The notes beneath the pieces are model-generated. The model ran no database searches. It was not told the origin of the DNA and worked only from the letters and a program-made list of their open reading frames with translations. DNA of 64,000 nucleotides, taken from contig NZ_CP042828.1 in the NCBI RefSeq assembly GCF_008000995.1, positions 3,648,882-3,712,881 of the forward strand, read 5' to 3'. This DNA is from Ruania zhangjianzhongii (GTDB taxonomy: Bacteria > Actinomycetota > Actinomycetes > Actinomycetales > Beutenbergiaceae). Positions within the stretch are counted from its first letter, which is position 1; every line of letters starts with the position of its first letter. Shown here one piece after another: positions 15,817 through 24,421 of this stretch. Both the position numbers and the translations under genes were made by a program.

Positions 15817-16455
15817 ATGGAGCGATCAAGAGATGGAAAGCGTCGGATCGCCGAGGCGGTGTGGCGAACCGTGGCGCGCGACGGTGTGGCAGGAGTGAGC
15901 GTCCGGGCCGTCGCAGCCGAGGCCGGCGTCACGGGCGGCACGGTCCAGTACCACTTCCCCACCCATGCCCAGATGCTGCACTTTGCCATGGAGCTCCTCG
16001 CCGAGCAGTTCACCCAGCGGCTGGTGAACATGCCACGCTCCGGGCCGGTGCTGGAGTGGACGCGCGCCATCCTGCTCGAACTCCTTCCCCTTAGCGACGA
16101 GCGCCACCGCGAGTTCCAGGTCTGGCTGGCATTCACCACCCACGCGCACACGGATCCCGGACTGACAGCGCTCAAGCAACGCTTCGCCACCCAGCTCCGC
16201 GAGCTCTACCAACGGCTCATCCACGCGCGTCACGCTTCGAGCGGCCGCACCAATGTCCCCTCGAGTCCTGCACCCGACACCGCAGACGATCAGGACGCCG
16301 CAGTGCTCCAAGCGGTCATCGATGGGCTCGCGCTGCAGCTGGCAGACATGACGCCGAGCGAAGCGGGCGCGATGGGACCGTCGCTCCTCGATCACTTTCT
16401 GGAGATCGCGGCGGCTAGCGCCGACCTCCACCCACATCACTCGGATCGGGGATGA
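15817..16455 (+). CDS. TetR-family regulator, divergent from the HXXEE gene
   Basis: 212 aa. The helix-turn-helix is at about residues 10-55 (VSVRAVAAEAGVTGGTVQYHF). The rest is a helical ligand domain with a C-terminal region rich in Ala and His (TSADLHPHH-like end). The GTVQYHFPT form of the recognition helix resembles the AcrR/BetI side of the family. It probably represses the HXXEE operon and itself through the repeat at 15771-15808. The inducer is unknown. Confidence 0.85.
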   Translation: MERSRDGKRRIAEAVWRTVARDGVAGVSVRAVAAEAGVTGGTVQYHFPTHAQMLHFAMELLAEQFTQRLVNMPRSGPVLEWTRAILLELLPLSDERHREFQVWLAFTTHAHTDPGLTALKQRFATQLRELYQRLIHARHASSGRTNVPSSPAPDTADDQDAAVLQAVIDGLALQLADMTPSEAGAMGPSLLDHFLEIAAASADLHPHHSDRG

Positions 16456-16495
16456 ATTCGTGCGGCGATCACGCTGGCACTCCGCATGTCCCGAC

Positions 16496-16526
16496 ACGTT
16501 GAACCAGGACTCCACGACGTTCCGGC
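16496..16526 (-). repeat. Copy 1 of a ychF-3'-end-like element
   Basis: Begins ACGTTGAACCAGGACTCC and ends CACGACGTTCCGGC. On the minus strand it would encode RNVVESWFNV, close to the YchF C-terminus (VVEFRFNV) and to the copy at 29572. It lies in the non-coding gap between two TetR genes. Confidence 0.6.
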
Positions 16527-16613
16527 GATAGCCGGCTCCTGCCACGCCGAGCAACCAGGAGCTCTCTTCGGCCGAACGGGGATGCTGACCGACGCGTTCA
16601 TCATTGCCGTTCC

Positions 16614-16634
16614 GTTACGTGCTAGCATCGTAAT
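16614..16634. promoter_or_regulatory. Operator-promoter of the TetR-SDR operon
   Basis: GTTACG (16614-16619), the palindrome TGCTAGCA (16620-16627) and CGTAAT (16629-16634) form a near-symmetric site. TAGCAT at 16623-16628 is the -10 box, 6 nt before the GTG start at 16635, so the site overlaps the promoter. Confidence 0.6.
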
Positions 16635-17240
16635 GTGACGAAAACTTCCCGGCTGATGTCTGGCCGACCGCAGGATGCGCGCAAGCGCGCGGCGATGTTG
16701 GCCGCAACGCTCGATATCCTCCGGACCAAGGGGTACGAGGCGCTGACTCTGTCCGACGTGGCTCGGGGCGCGGTGACCACCACGCCGGCGCTCTACCGCC
16801 GGTGGACCAGCAAGGTCGAGCTCGTCGCAGAGGCACTCGGAAGCCTGCAGCCAGCACCGCGGGTCGCGCCGAGCGGCAGCGTGCGGGCAGATCTTCACAC
16901 GCTCGCGGATGCCCTGACCGCCTCCGACGCACGCACGGATGCCCCACTCGTACTGGGTGTGCTTGCCGCGGTGCACCGGGAACCGGCCCTTCGGAAGGCA
17001 TTCGATACGCATTACCTTGCGCCCCGGATCGCGTCGATCCGGGCAGTGCTCGCGGCCGCCGTCGACCGGGGAGAGCTAGCGCCAGGGGCTGCCTCGGACG
17101 ACATCGCGCTGCTGTTCTCCGCCATCACCCTGCAGGACTATCTCGTCCTGGGTCGTCCCCCGGACAAGGCTCGCGGCCGCCGTGTCATGGATGAGGTCGT
17201 CCTCCCCCTCGCCCGACAAGCCAAGCACGTGACGGAGTAG
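16635..17240 (+). CDS. TetR-family regulator, operon with an SDR
   Basis: 201 aa. The helix-turn-helix occupies about residues 18-62 (LTLSDVARGAVTTTPALYRRW), and YRRWTSK is the common end of the recognition helix. A C-terminal TetR_C-type ligand domain follows. The GTG at 16635 fits leaderless transcription from TAGCAT; an in-frame ATG eight codons later is an alternative. The SDR gene begins 2 nt after its stop, so the regulator and enzyme are co-transcribed and probably auto-repressed. Confidence 0.85.
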   Translation: MTKTSRLMSGRPQDARKRAAMLAATLDILRTKGYEALTLSDVARGAVTTTPALYRRWTSKVELVAEALGSLQPAPRVAPSGSVRADLHTLADALTASDARTDAPLVLGVLAAVHREPALRKAFDTHYLAPRIASIRAVLAAAVDRGELAPGAASDDIALLFSAITLQDYLVLGRPPDKARGRRVMDEVVLPLARQAKHVTE

Positions 17241-17242
17241 CC

Positions 17243-18049
17243 ATGACGTCCCTGCCTTCGGAGACCGGCAGCGCCGCTGCCGTAGTCGTCATCATCGGGG
17301 GCACCACCGGGCTCGGTGCGGCGCTCGCTGCATCGTTGACCAGGCGCGGTGCCGCTGTCGTACTCACCGGACGGGGCCCGAGGAAAGCGCAGGAGGTCGC
17401 GCAGAGGCTGCCGGGCGAGGAGACGCTGGGACTGGCCTGTGACATACGAAGTCCTGGCAGTGCTCAGGCCGTGTGGGACGCGGCCATCGAACGATTCGGC
17501 CGGGTCGACCACTGGATCGTCAATGCCGGCATCGGACTGCCGATGCACAGCCTGGATCGGGTGGATCCTGGCGAACTCGCTGCTGTTCTGGACACGAATC
17601 TCACCGGCAGCCTGATGAGCGCGCAATGCGCGCTGGCCGGGATGCTGCGCCAAGGGTCCGGTCGGGTGTGGCTCACCGAGGGTCTCGGCAGTAGTCGACG
17701 ACCGGCCGTTCCCGGTTCGATTGCCTACAGCGCCAGCAAAGCTGGTCTGACGCGGGCAATTGAGCTCCTCACGGCCGAATACCGGTCATCCCCGGTGGGC
17801 ATCGGGGCCATCCGGCCGGCCATCATGGCGACCGGCCTCACCTCAGCTGGTCCCGCTGCCCCGCCCGGCCCGGCCGGATACCTCTCCCGGCTCATCACGG
17901 CGTCCCCGGAGGACGTGGCAGAAGCATTCGCTCCGCAGATCCTCTCCGCCAGCGGACCGTTCGTCCGTGTCAACTGGGCAGCCCCGGCCAAGGTGGCGGG
18001 CCGGATCGCCCGAGACCTCCGTCCCGGTACGTTGTTCGGCGCCCAGTAA
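17243..18049 (+). CDS. Short-chain dehydrogenase/reductase (SDR)
   Basis: 268 aa, Rossmann fold. The cofactor motif is GGTTGLG near residues 19-25; NAGIG follows near 90; the catalytic Tyr and Lys are in YSASK near residue 162. A Ser is expected about 13 residues before Tyr; the region reads TEGLGSSRRPAVPGS, so one of these serines serves. The GR rather than an acidic residue after strand 2 (LTGRGPRK) suggests NADP(H). The substrate is unknown. It has GGAG about 6 nt upstream and is coupled to the preceding tetR. Confidence 0.87.
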   Translation: MTSLPSETGSAAAVVVIIGGTTGLGAALAASLTRRGAAVVLTGRGPRKAQEVAQRLPGEETLGLACDIRSPGSAQAVWDAAIERFGRVDHWIVNAGIGLPMHSLDRVDPGELAAVLDTNLTGSLMSAQCALAGMLRQGSGRVWLTEGLGSSRRPAVPGSIAYSASKAGLTRAIELLTAEYRSSPVGIGAIRPAIMATGLTSAGPAAPPGPAGYLSRLITASPEDVAEAFAPQILSASGPFVRVNWAAPAKVAGRIARDLRPGTLFGAQ

Positions 18050-18199
18050 GCGATAGACGGTCATCGGCCAGTCGGTCAGGTGCCGGACGTCAGCGCCCGA
18101 CGTATCTCTCCGGCCGTACCTGGCACAGCCAGGCAGCATCGGCCCGGCGCTGATCGCCCTGGCTCGTGCCCCTCCCCCAGGTCGCACCTTCTGGCCGCC

Positions 18200-18916
18200 C
18201 TACTGCGGCAGCCAGATCCACCCCTCGCGGGAGGCAAGGTCCCGAAGCGCGTCAGGAGGCGGCACGCATCTCATCAGATCGACTTCGCGAGCAATCACCG
18301 CAGCAAGCACGGCATCCAGCGCGTTGTCATCGGCGGCGCACCGGTCCTGGTGCCCATTCCAGTCCAACCAGGTGAACTGCTGCGAGAGCCGAGCCACGAG
18401 ATCGGCACGTGGTGCGGCGTTCTTCTTTCCTTTGTAGCCCCGGTAGGGAAGCGACCAGCATCGAAGCGCTGCCGCCGGATAGACCTCGCAGATGACTCCG
18501 GAGCCATCTCGTGACGGGGACAGGCCGAATTCACGCAAGCGCGCCTCGATCCCCGCCCAGCGCATCGCCGGGTGAGCGATCCGATCGGTGGAGACGCTCA
18601 ACGGAGTCAATCCGATGCGTCGATAGACCTCGCGGTCGGTGGCGCGCATCGCCAACCCTCGCCGCCACTGGGGACCGGTCGTCCCGGGAGCAGGCAGCGT
18701 GCCAGCGGCGTGGGCCCTCAGAAGGTCGACAAACGGCTCCGGCCACCCCAGTGGGACATCGACTCCGGCGCGCGTAGCAGTCCGGATCGCTTCGATGATG
18801 GTCTCGTCCTCAGCACCGACCTCGACGCGCTCGAGGACGCACCGGCCCTCGCCGCGCATCACCGCGAATCCGGTGCGTACTGGATCAGCGGCGAGATCAA
18901 CTCCGACGAACGTCAC
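18200..18916 (-). CDS. DUF429 protein (predicted RNase H-fold nuclease)
   Basis: 238 aa. The opening TFVGVDLAADPVRTG and the acidic residues in VDVPLGWPEPFVDLL and the ending DDNALDAVLAAVIAR match DUF429, predicted to have an RNase H-like fold with an acidic active site. The region VYRRIGLTPLSVSTDRI is also typical. Its cellular role is not established. The GTG at 18916 follows a TAGGCT box by 6 nt (leaderless). It converges with the SDR gene; the 150-nt gap shows no strong hairpin. Confidence 0.8.
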   Translation of the reverse strand: MTFVGVDLAADPVRTGFAVMRGEGRCVLERVEVGAEDETIIEAIRTATRAGVDVPLGWPEPFVDLLRAHAAGTLPAPGTTGPQWRRGLAMRATDREVYRRIGLTPLSVSTDRIAHPAMRWAGIEARLREFGLSPSRDGSGVICEVYPAAALRCWSLPYRGYKGKKNAAPRADLVARLSQQFTWLDWNGHQDRCAADDNALDAVLAAVIAREVDLMRCVPPPDALRDLASREGWIWLPQ

Positions 18917-18922
18917 GCCGTC

Positions 18923-18928
18923 AGCCTA
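18923..18928 (-). promoter_or_regulatory. -10 box of the DUF429 gene
   Basis: TAGGCT on the minus strand, 6 nt before the GTG start at 18916. Confidence 0.5.
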
Positions 18929-18946
18929 GGCAGCCACGCTCCAGCT

Positions 18947-19639
18947 TCAGCCGGCCGACTCCCGAATCCTGGCGGCGGTCGCGTGATAGACGGCGTCGGG
19001 AACGGCGCCGACCGCCCGCATCTGTTCCAGAGCGGCCAGCTGCTGCTCGGGTGGCAGCGTGGAGTCGATAGTGACCGTCATCTGCGCGGAGTCCTCGGAC
19101 GTGGGGCGCTGGGCCGGAGCCTGCTGGGCGCGCTGGGCGTACGCCCGGCGAGCTGTCTCGGTCGCCTCAGCGAACGCCTTCACATCCTGCGGGTCGAAGC
19201 CCAGGCATCCGATGCGGTAATTATTCGTCCCGTCACTGCCACTGACCAGGATGCCGTCGTCGCCCTCATGGCTGAAGATCTCAACCTTCTGCATCCCCCA
19301 GAAGGGCAGTTCAGCCCCCTGCACCTTCATCTCCTTGTCCCGAACTCGCTGATATGCGCCCCACCGGATGCTCAGCCCGTCGTCGAAGAGCACTCCGGCG
19401 TAGAAGGTGGCCTCGGACAGCTTGAAGCCGTGCAGCACTCGCCGGGGGGTGGCACCTGGTGGCACGGCTTCGAGGTGGAGCGTGACCTGTTCCTTCGAAG
19501 GAACGTCAGCCGACTGCGCCAGCACCTCCAGCAGCTCAGGAGTCATCTGCGGAAAGTCGGTGTACTTGGCTCGGATCTTGGCTGCGCGGCGTTCACGTGC
19601 CTTGGCGCCGCGACCGTAGAACATGTCGGAAATCCCCAT
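18947..19639 (-). CDS. Soluble protein with a short C-terminal SHOCT-like helix pair, unknown function
   Basis: 230 aa. It begins MGISDMFYGRGAKARERRAA, a basic amphipathic stretch, then a beta-rich middle (residues ~60-145; LFDDGLSIRWGAYQRVRDKEM, FWGMQKVEIFSHEGDDGI) that looks PH-like. The last ~35 residues (PEQQLAALEQMRAVGAVPDAV) resemble the SHOCT oligomerisation segment. I do not recognise a named family. The ATG at 19639 is favoured because TACCGT lies 7 nt upstream. Confidence 0.65.
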   Translation of the reverse strand: MGISDMFYGRGAKARERRAAKIRAKYTDFPQMTPELLEVLAQSADVPSKEQVTLHLEAVPPGATPRRVLHGFKLSEATFYAGVLFDDGLSIRWGAYQRVRDKEMKVQGAELPFWGMQKVEIFSHEGDDGILVSGSDGTNNYRIGCLGFDPQDVKAFAEATETARRAYAQRAQQAPAQRPTSEDSAQMTVTIDSTLPPEQQLAALEQMRAVGAVPDAVYHATAARIRESAG

Positions 19640-19646
19640 GGACCTG

Positions 19647-19652
19647 ACGGTA
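19647..19652 (-). promoter_or_regulatory. -10 box of the 18947-19639 gene
   Basis: TACCGT on the minus strand, 7 nt before the ATG at 19639. Confidence 0.45.
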
Positions 19653-19833
19653 ACCGACCGTGGCATGCCGGGCAGATTCACGCGCACGACCGGCAGTCGA
19701 TCACCGTGACCGGGAAAAGACCGGTGTCACACCCAGGACAATCATCCTCCAGGCGGCTATACGGTGTGGGGAAGTTCACGCGTCGAGCCAGGCTCAACGG
19801 GTGCTGTTCCACCACACCCACGAAAGGTGCGTA

Positions 19834-20544
19834 GTGTTCAGTCCTCTCCGGCGCGCAGTGGCGCTGGCAGCTGCAGTCATCGTGATCGCGGTGGTCATCT
19901 GGGTGGACGTGATGACGCCCGTCTGGCAGAACCTGGTGATCATCGCCGGACTCGTCGCGGGTGCGGTCACGTTTCTGCTCACCACGCTCTTCATCGACCG
20001 GTTCCTCCAGCGCGCCGCACGGCGCCGGTGGGCGCCGGTGACCCGGCTGGCACTCACCGAGATGCTTCATCAGCTCGCTGCGGACGACGGCGGGGACGCT
20101 CAACGCCGAGCCGAACCACACCGTCTTCCCATTCCCGCCGGCACCGGCGGGCCGCAGGCCTTGCTGGCGGGGACCGCGGAGTTGCGCACGGCCGTGCGGT
20201 CCGAACGCAGTCGGCTATCCACAGCGCTGGTGACCTGGTGGGCCCTCTTGTCCTCGATTCCAGACACCGAGGAGATCATCCGGCATACGGCGGACGTCGC
20301 GCTCCTGTTCGACGGTGTGCGCGACGCCTCGTTAGCACTGGACCAGGCGGTGACCAGCGGAGCGAAGGCCAACGAGACCGAAGCCGCTGAGCGGTCACTG
20401 CGCTCGCAGATCATGGCCTGCAACCACTCCATCGCCGGCATCGTTGAGGAGATCTCCGCCCGGCTGGCGCAGGACCAGACCGAGCTGAGCGGGAAAGCGG
20501 AGCAGACCCTCGCAGCCATGCACCGGCGGGTCGCGCACGAATAG
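19834..20544 (+). CDS. Two-helix membrane protein with helical cytoplasmic domain, unknown function
   Basis: 236 aa. Two hydrophobic helices (about residues 8-26 and 33-55) are followed by a ~170-residue soluble domain rich in Ala, Arg, Glu and Leu that should be largely alpha-helical (TEAAERSLRSQIMACNHSI, VEEISARLAQDQTELSGKAE). No catalytic motif seen. The GTG at 19834 is preferred since GAAAGG lies about 8 nt upstream. The domain layout is like small signalling or stress membrane proteins, but no family is claimed. Confidence 0.6.
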   Translation: MFSPLRRAVALAAAVIVIAVVIWVDVMTPVWQNLVIIAGLVAGAVTFLLTTLFIDRFLQRAARRRWAPVTRLALTEMLHQLAADDGGDAQRRAEPHRLPIPAGTGGPQALLAGTAELRTAVRSERSRLSTALVTWWALLSSIPDTEEIIRHTADVALLFDGVRDASLALDQAVTSGAKANETEAAERSLRSQIMACNHSIAGIVEEISARLAQDQTELSGKAEQTLAAMHRRVAHE

Positions 20545-20621
20545 GGGCTGCCGACCGGCCGCTCACGCTGCGTGCCCGCCCCGTGTGAACCACACCTCAC
20601 TTGCGCCACACCGACCGTTGG

Positions 20622-20627
20622 GATACT
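20622..20627 (+). promoter_or_regulatory. -10 box of the zinc-ribbon protein gene
   Basis: GATACT, 7 nt before the ATG at 20635; TTGCGC at 20601 could serve as a weak -35. Confidence 0.4.
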
Positions 20628-20634
20628 CGTCCTC

Positions 20635-21837
20635 ATGAAGCGGCGGAGGAGGCATGGTTGGCTGCCCGTCATACTGAACGCCCTCGGCCAGCCGGAGACG
20701 AGCACGGCCGTCGGCGAGCTGGTGGACGCGTTTGAGCTCCCGCCGGTGGAGATCTGGGAGAAGACCGCGGGTGCTCCCGTTCGCCAGGTGCGCCGGCTCC
20801 TGTTCGACTCGGGTGGTGAGATCGTCCTGCACAACGACGCAGTGGCCGCCGTTCTCCTGCATCTCCTCCCGACCGGGAATGCCACACGCGGCGTGCATCT
20901 CGCCCACTGGATCGCCGGAAGCCGCAACGACGCATCTCTCGACGATCTCGCGAAAGCTCTCCGGAGCCCCGCCCGCACCGCCCCAGAAGCCATGCCCTAC
21001 TTCTCCGTGGACGGCGGATACCTGCAACCGACGTTCAAGCCAGGCCACCCCTGGCGGAAGAAGGGTGGCCTGCTGCGAGTCACCATCACCCCCACGAATC
21101 CGGGAAGAACGGCCCTGCCCAAGGACGATGACTGCCCCACTTGCAGACGTCTGCTCGTCCGAAATGACGATTTTCGGGGCGGCGTCGATGTCGACGCCAC
21201 CATTCGCGAGCTCACGTCCAACCAGGCAGTCGGTCTGCTCACCGAGGACGCGACCCGGGTCAGGCTCGCCGACCTGCGTCCGCTCTACGACTCAGGGCTG
21301 ATGGAACGCGTGGAGAGTCAGCTCACCTGCAAGAGCTGCAAACGGATCATCTGCTTCACCCTGGCCCGAGACTCCGCCCCGACGTTCGACTACTACACCT
21401 GGAGTGCCGCGGTCATGCGACCGCGAGATCCGATCCCGCCCGTCGAGCAGTGGGGCGACGCCGCCCGAATCGTCCAAGCGGAGGATGAGCTGCACTACGT
21501 CGACCACGCGCGCAGCGGCTGGTTCCTGCTCAGTCGGCGCGCCGACCTCTACCTGGACGCCCGCTACTCCTACAGCGGCATTATCGACGACTCCGTCTTG
21601 ATCCGGCTCGACGAGTCCGAGTGCGAGGCCTACCGCACGGGCGGGCGCGACTACCTCTCGGACCTCGCCATGCGCATGCACAACAGCAGCCCCTTTCAGG
21701 AGAAGTCGCCCTACTACGCGCGGGATCTGTACCGCGGACCGGACGGAACGAGATACCGGCGCGAGGTGAGCGCCGCCGTCGCCGACCACACCTGGATGGC
21801 CGAACGGCGCCGAAATGCCGCGGATCGACAGCGCTGA
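20635..21837 (+). CDS. Large protein with two CxxC pairs (zinc ribbon), unknown function
   Basis: 400 aa. A basic start (MKRRRRHGW) is followed by a ~150-residue N-terminal region with no recognised motif. The middle has CPTC and, about 80 residues later, CKSC, which together could bind one zinc ion. The C-terminal 150 residues are rich in Asp, Arg and Tyr (YLDARYSYSGIIDDSVLI, SPYYARDLYRGPDGTRYRR). I do not recognise the family. It lies alone between a membrane protein and a duplicated-domain protein in an accessory-looking stretch. Confidence 0.6.
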   Translation: MKRRRRHGWLPVILNALGQPETSTAVGELVDAFELPPVEIWEKTAGAPVRQVRRLLFDSGGEIVLHNDAVAAVLLHLLPTGNATRGVHLAHWIAGSRNDASLDDLAKALRSPARTAPEAMPYFSVDGGYLQPTFKPGHPWRKKGGLLRVTITPTNPGRTALPKDDDCPTCRRLLVRNDDFRGGVDVDATIRELTSNQAVGLLTEDATRVRLADLRPLYDSGLMERVESQLTCKSCKRIICFTLARDSAPTFDYYTWSAAVMRPRDPIPPVEQWGDAARIVQAEDELHYVDHARSGWFLLSRRADLYLDARYSYSGIIDDSVLIRLDESECEAYRTGGRDYLSDLAMRMHNSSPFQEKSPYYARDLYRGPDGTRYRREVSAAVADHTWMAERRRNAADRQR

Positions 21838-22019
21838 CCTCGGAGCGCGACGACAGATGAGCAGTCCGGCCCAACCGGTCACGGACGGAGCAAACGGGCC
21901 TGCACCAGTCCGCTAACCCGTTGCGATAGCCTCAGCCGGGCCCACCGCCGGGGCCCATCCAGACACCGTGAACCGAACGAGCGATCTGTCGGCGGCGCAC
22001 ACCTGACGTGGGAGAAACA

Positions 22020-22925
22020 ATGACCGCACTGACCGGGGAGATCCTCCCCTACCTCGACGCCATCGGGACCACAGACGGGTCGGAGGCGATGATTGCCGCG
22101 ATGAAGCTTGTCGGCACGAAGTTCACCATCGACGAGTACACGTCGGCGGGGATGCACGAGAAGTACCTGGTGTTCGGTAAAGGCGGCGTCGATTTTCTCG
22201 TGATCGACGACATCCTCGACACGATCTTCTTCCGCCTCGTGGCCACCGAGAACGGCGCACCGTACGCCCGGCCGGAGGCCCTCATCGACGGCCTGCATCA
22301 CGGGATGTCTCGAGGCGCAGTTGTCGAGATCCTGGGCGAGCCACTTCGCAACGAACCGCACTATCTGCTGTACGCCATCGAGGCGAAATTTCTGAACGTG
22401 CAGGTTCGAGACAACAAGGTGGAGGACTTCTCCATCCACCGCGTAGATGTCGCCGCTGGATTCGAGGATTCACCCGATGTTCCGGTCGCCACCCCTCTCA
22501 CCGGCGAGATCTCCCTCTTCATCGACGCAGCAGGCACCGCATTCGACGGCACGGTCATGAGCGACCTCATCGATGCCGTTGGACCCGGTTTCGACTCGCA
22601 CAACATCGACGACGACCAAGGAACAGGCCTATTCCTGGTCTTCAGAGACGGCGGCGTCGACGTGCAGTATCGCAACGGGATCCTCACCGGAGTGCTCATC
22701 CACATCACGGGCGACGAACGCGTCCCCTATCCGCGCCCGCACACACTCGTCAACGGACTCACGTTGCCTGCGACCCGAAACGAGGTCACCACCGCGCTCG
22801 GTACCCCGCAGCAATCACTCGCTGACATCGACCTGTTTCACGAACGTGGCCGACACATCCTGTTCGACTACTCAGGCGACAATCTCCAGACGATCAGCAT
22901 CGTCCACGTGCCCAAGCACGCGTAG
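22020..22925 (+). CDS. Internally duplicated acidic protein, unknown function
   Basis: 301 aa made of two homologous halves of roughly 145 residues. Shared landmarks: LTGEILPYLDAIGT versus LTGEISLFIDAAGT; LVFGKGGVDFLVID versus LVFRDGGVDVQYRN; PYARPEALIDGLH versus PYPRPHTLVNGLT; and a following LGEP versus LGTP turn. The protein is acidic and soluble with no signal peptide. The look of each half, with a G-x-P-x turn followed by beta strands, recalls small immunity-type proteins, but this is only an impression. The ATG at 22020 has GGGAG about 6 nt upstream. Confidence 0.65.
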   Translation: MTALTGEILPYLDAIGTTDGSEAMIAAMKLVGTKFTIDEYTSAGMHEKYLVFGKGGVDFLVIDDILDTIFFRLVATENGAPYARPEALIDGLHHGMSRGAVVEILGEPLRNEPHYLLYAIEAKFLNVQVRDNKVEDFSIHRVDVAAGFEDSPDVPVATPLTGEISLFIDAAGTAFDGTVMSDLIDAVGPGFDSHNIDDDQGTGLFLVFRDGGVDVQYRNGILTGVLIHITGDERVPYPRPHTLVNGLTLPATRNEVTTALGTPQQSLADIDLFHERGRHILFDYSGDNLQTISIVHVPKHA

Positions 22926-23172
22926 CGAGTTCGCGCTACAGCGCCGACAAGCTACGAGGACGAGCGCGTCCGATGTCGGGGCACTGCCGAGTGCTGATCG
23001 TCCGGGTGCCGCGGAGTCCGGTGGGTCCGCGCGCTACAAACCGGAACAGTGACGCGGCCGCACGGTCACAGTCGTGCCGGTCTCCCGCGGCCCGTCGGCC
23101 GCAACCGGACCCAGCGGACGGACATCGCCGCCGTGGGCGGTGACCATAGCCTCCACGCTCATCGATCCCTGC
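22926..23172. other. Intergenic stretch, nothing recognised
   Basis: No gene, hairpin or repeat of note before the MerR-type promoter. Confidence 0.5.
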
Positions 23173-23203
23173 TTGACCCTGACGCGACGTCAGCGTTTCA
23201 GAT
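23173..23203 (+). promoter_or_regulatory. MerR-type promoter with central dyad
   Basis: TTGACC (23173-23178) and TCAGAT (23198-23203) are separated by 19 bp, longer than the usual 17. Inside the spacer lies a perfect dyad CTGACG-CGA-CGTCAG (23179-23193). This is the architecture activated by MerR proteins through DNA untwisting. The MFS gene starts 6 nt after the -10, so the transcript is leaderless, and the operon's second gene encodes a MerR protein. Confidence 0.7.
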
Positions 23204-23209
23204 GGTCGC

Positions 23210-24421
23210 ATGGTACGGATCATCGTCTTCTATCTGGCTTCCTTTGGCACATCGCTGCTGGGCAATTCAATCACCGCGATCGCGCTCCCGCTGCTGGTCC
23301 TGTTCACCACGGGCAGTCCGCTGGGGGCGGGGGCCGTCGCTGTCGCGGCGGCGGTGCCCTCGGCTGTCGCCGGACTGCTGATGGGCTCGCTCATCGATCG
23401 GATCAACCGCCGCACCGCCGCGATCCTCTCCGACGTGATCTCGGCTGCAGCGCTGCTGATCCTGCCGTTGATCGATCTCACCGTCGGACTCAATCTGGGA
23501 TGGTTCATCGCGGTGGCGGTGCTGAACTCCTTCGGCGACGTTCCCGGCATCACTGCCCGGGAGGCCATGGTCCCGGCGATCGCTCGGGCCGCTGGGATGG
23601 ATCCCTCGCGGCTGATCGGCCTGCGGGAGTCCATCGCAGGGGTGTCGCTGCTGGTCGGACCCGCCATCGCCGGAATCCTCGTGGCCTCCCTGGAGCCGGT
23701 GACCGTGATGTGGGTGACCTCCGGCATCGCAGCATCGGCGGCCCTGCTGACCCTCGCCATCCCCTCCCGTGCCTCGAGACTGCCGCGTGCACAGCAGGGA
23801 AGTTCTGGGGCCGAGGCGCCCGGATCCATCTTCGAGGGCCTGGTGATCATCACTCGCACACCGTTGCTGCGCGTCGTCGTCCTGCTGGGGCTGGCGCTGG
23901 CAGTCGTGCTCGCCGCCACCCAGGGCATGGTGATCCCGGTGCACTTCGCATTCCAGGATGAGGCCGGGGCCGTCGGATTCGTTCTCAGTGCGTTGGCCGC
24001 GGGCCTCCTCGTCGGCGGTGCGCTCTTCGCCGGATTCGGGGCCAGGATCCCGCGCCGGGGGTGGTTCATCACCGGAGTCATCGTCGTCGCGGTGGGCTTC
24101 GTCGTCCTCGGTATTCTGGGGCCTATGTGGTCGATCTTCGCCGGGGCTGCGATCGTCGGCGTCGGCGGTGGTTGCATGAATGCCGTCGTCGGGTTGACCT
24201 TCGTCGAGAACGTCGCAGATGCCCAGCGCGGGAAGGTGCTGGGTGCCCAGAACGCCGTCATGACTCTTGTCCCGGCGGCGGGCATCGGGGTGGCTGCTCT
24301 GCTCATCGAGATCGGCACCCTGCATCTGGCCACGACCACCCTCGCGCTCCTGTGGATCGGCGCGGCGGCCCTGGCCCTGCTGAGTCCCAGCATCCGCCGA
24401 CTCGGGCAGATGTCACCCTGA
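23210..24421 (+). CDS. Major facilitator superfamily exporter
   Basis: 403 aa with about twelve hydrophobic segments and the cytoplasmic loop between helices 2 and 3 reading GSLIDRINRRTAAIL, a form of the MFS motif A. A second such loop, GFGARIPRRGW, appears in the C-terminal half. The protein resembles drug-efflux type members (MFS_1/MFS_3). A MerR gene follows directly (TGATG overlap) and a MerR-type promoter precedes it, so it is probably an inducible exporter of a toxic compound sensed by that regulator. Confidence 0.87.
   Translation: MVRIIVFYLASFGTSLLGNSITAIALPLLVLFTTGSPLGAGAVAVAAAVPSAVAGLLMGSLIDRINRRTAAILSDVISAAALLILPLIDLTVGLNLGWFIAVAVLNSFGDVPGITAREAMVPAIARAAGMDPSRLIGLRESIAGVSLLVGPAIAGILVASLEPVTVMWVTSGIAASAALLTLAIPSRASRLPRAQQGSSGAEAPGSIFEGLVIITRTPLLRVVVLLGLALAVVLAATQGMVIPVHFAFQDEAGAVGFVLSALAAGLLVGGALFAGFGARIPRRGWFITGVIVVAVGFVVLGILGPMWSIFAGAAIVGVGGGCMNAVVGLTFVENVADAQRGKVLGAQNAVMTLVPAAGIGVAALLIEIGTLHLATTTLALLWIGAAALALLSPSIRRLGQMSP

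Noticed and set aside
19834-20544. A chemotaxis-like or sensor receptor
   Set aside because: Two helices and a helical domain are present but no HAMP or signalling motif is seen.
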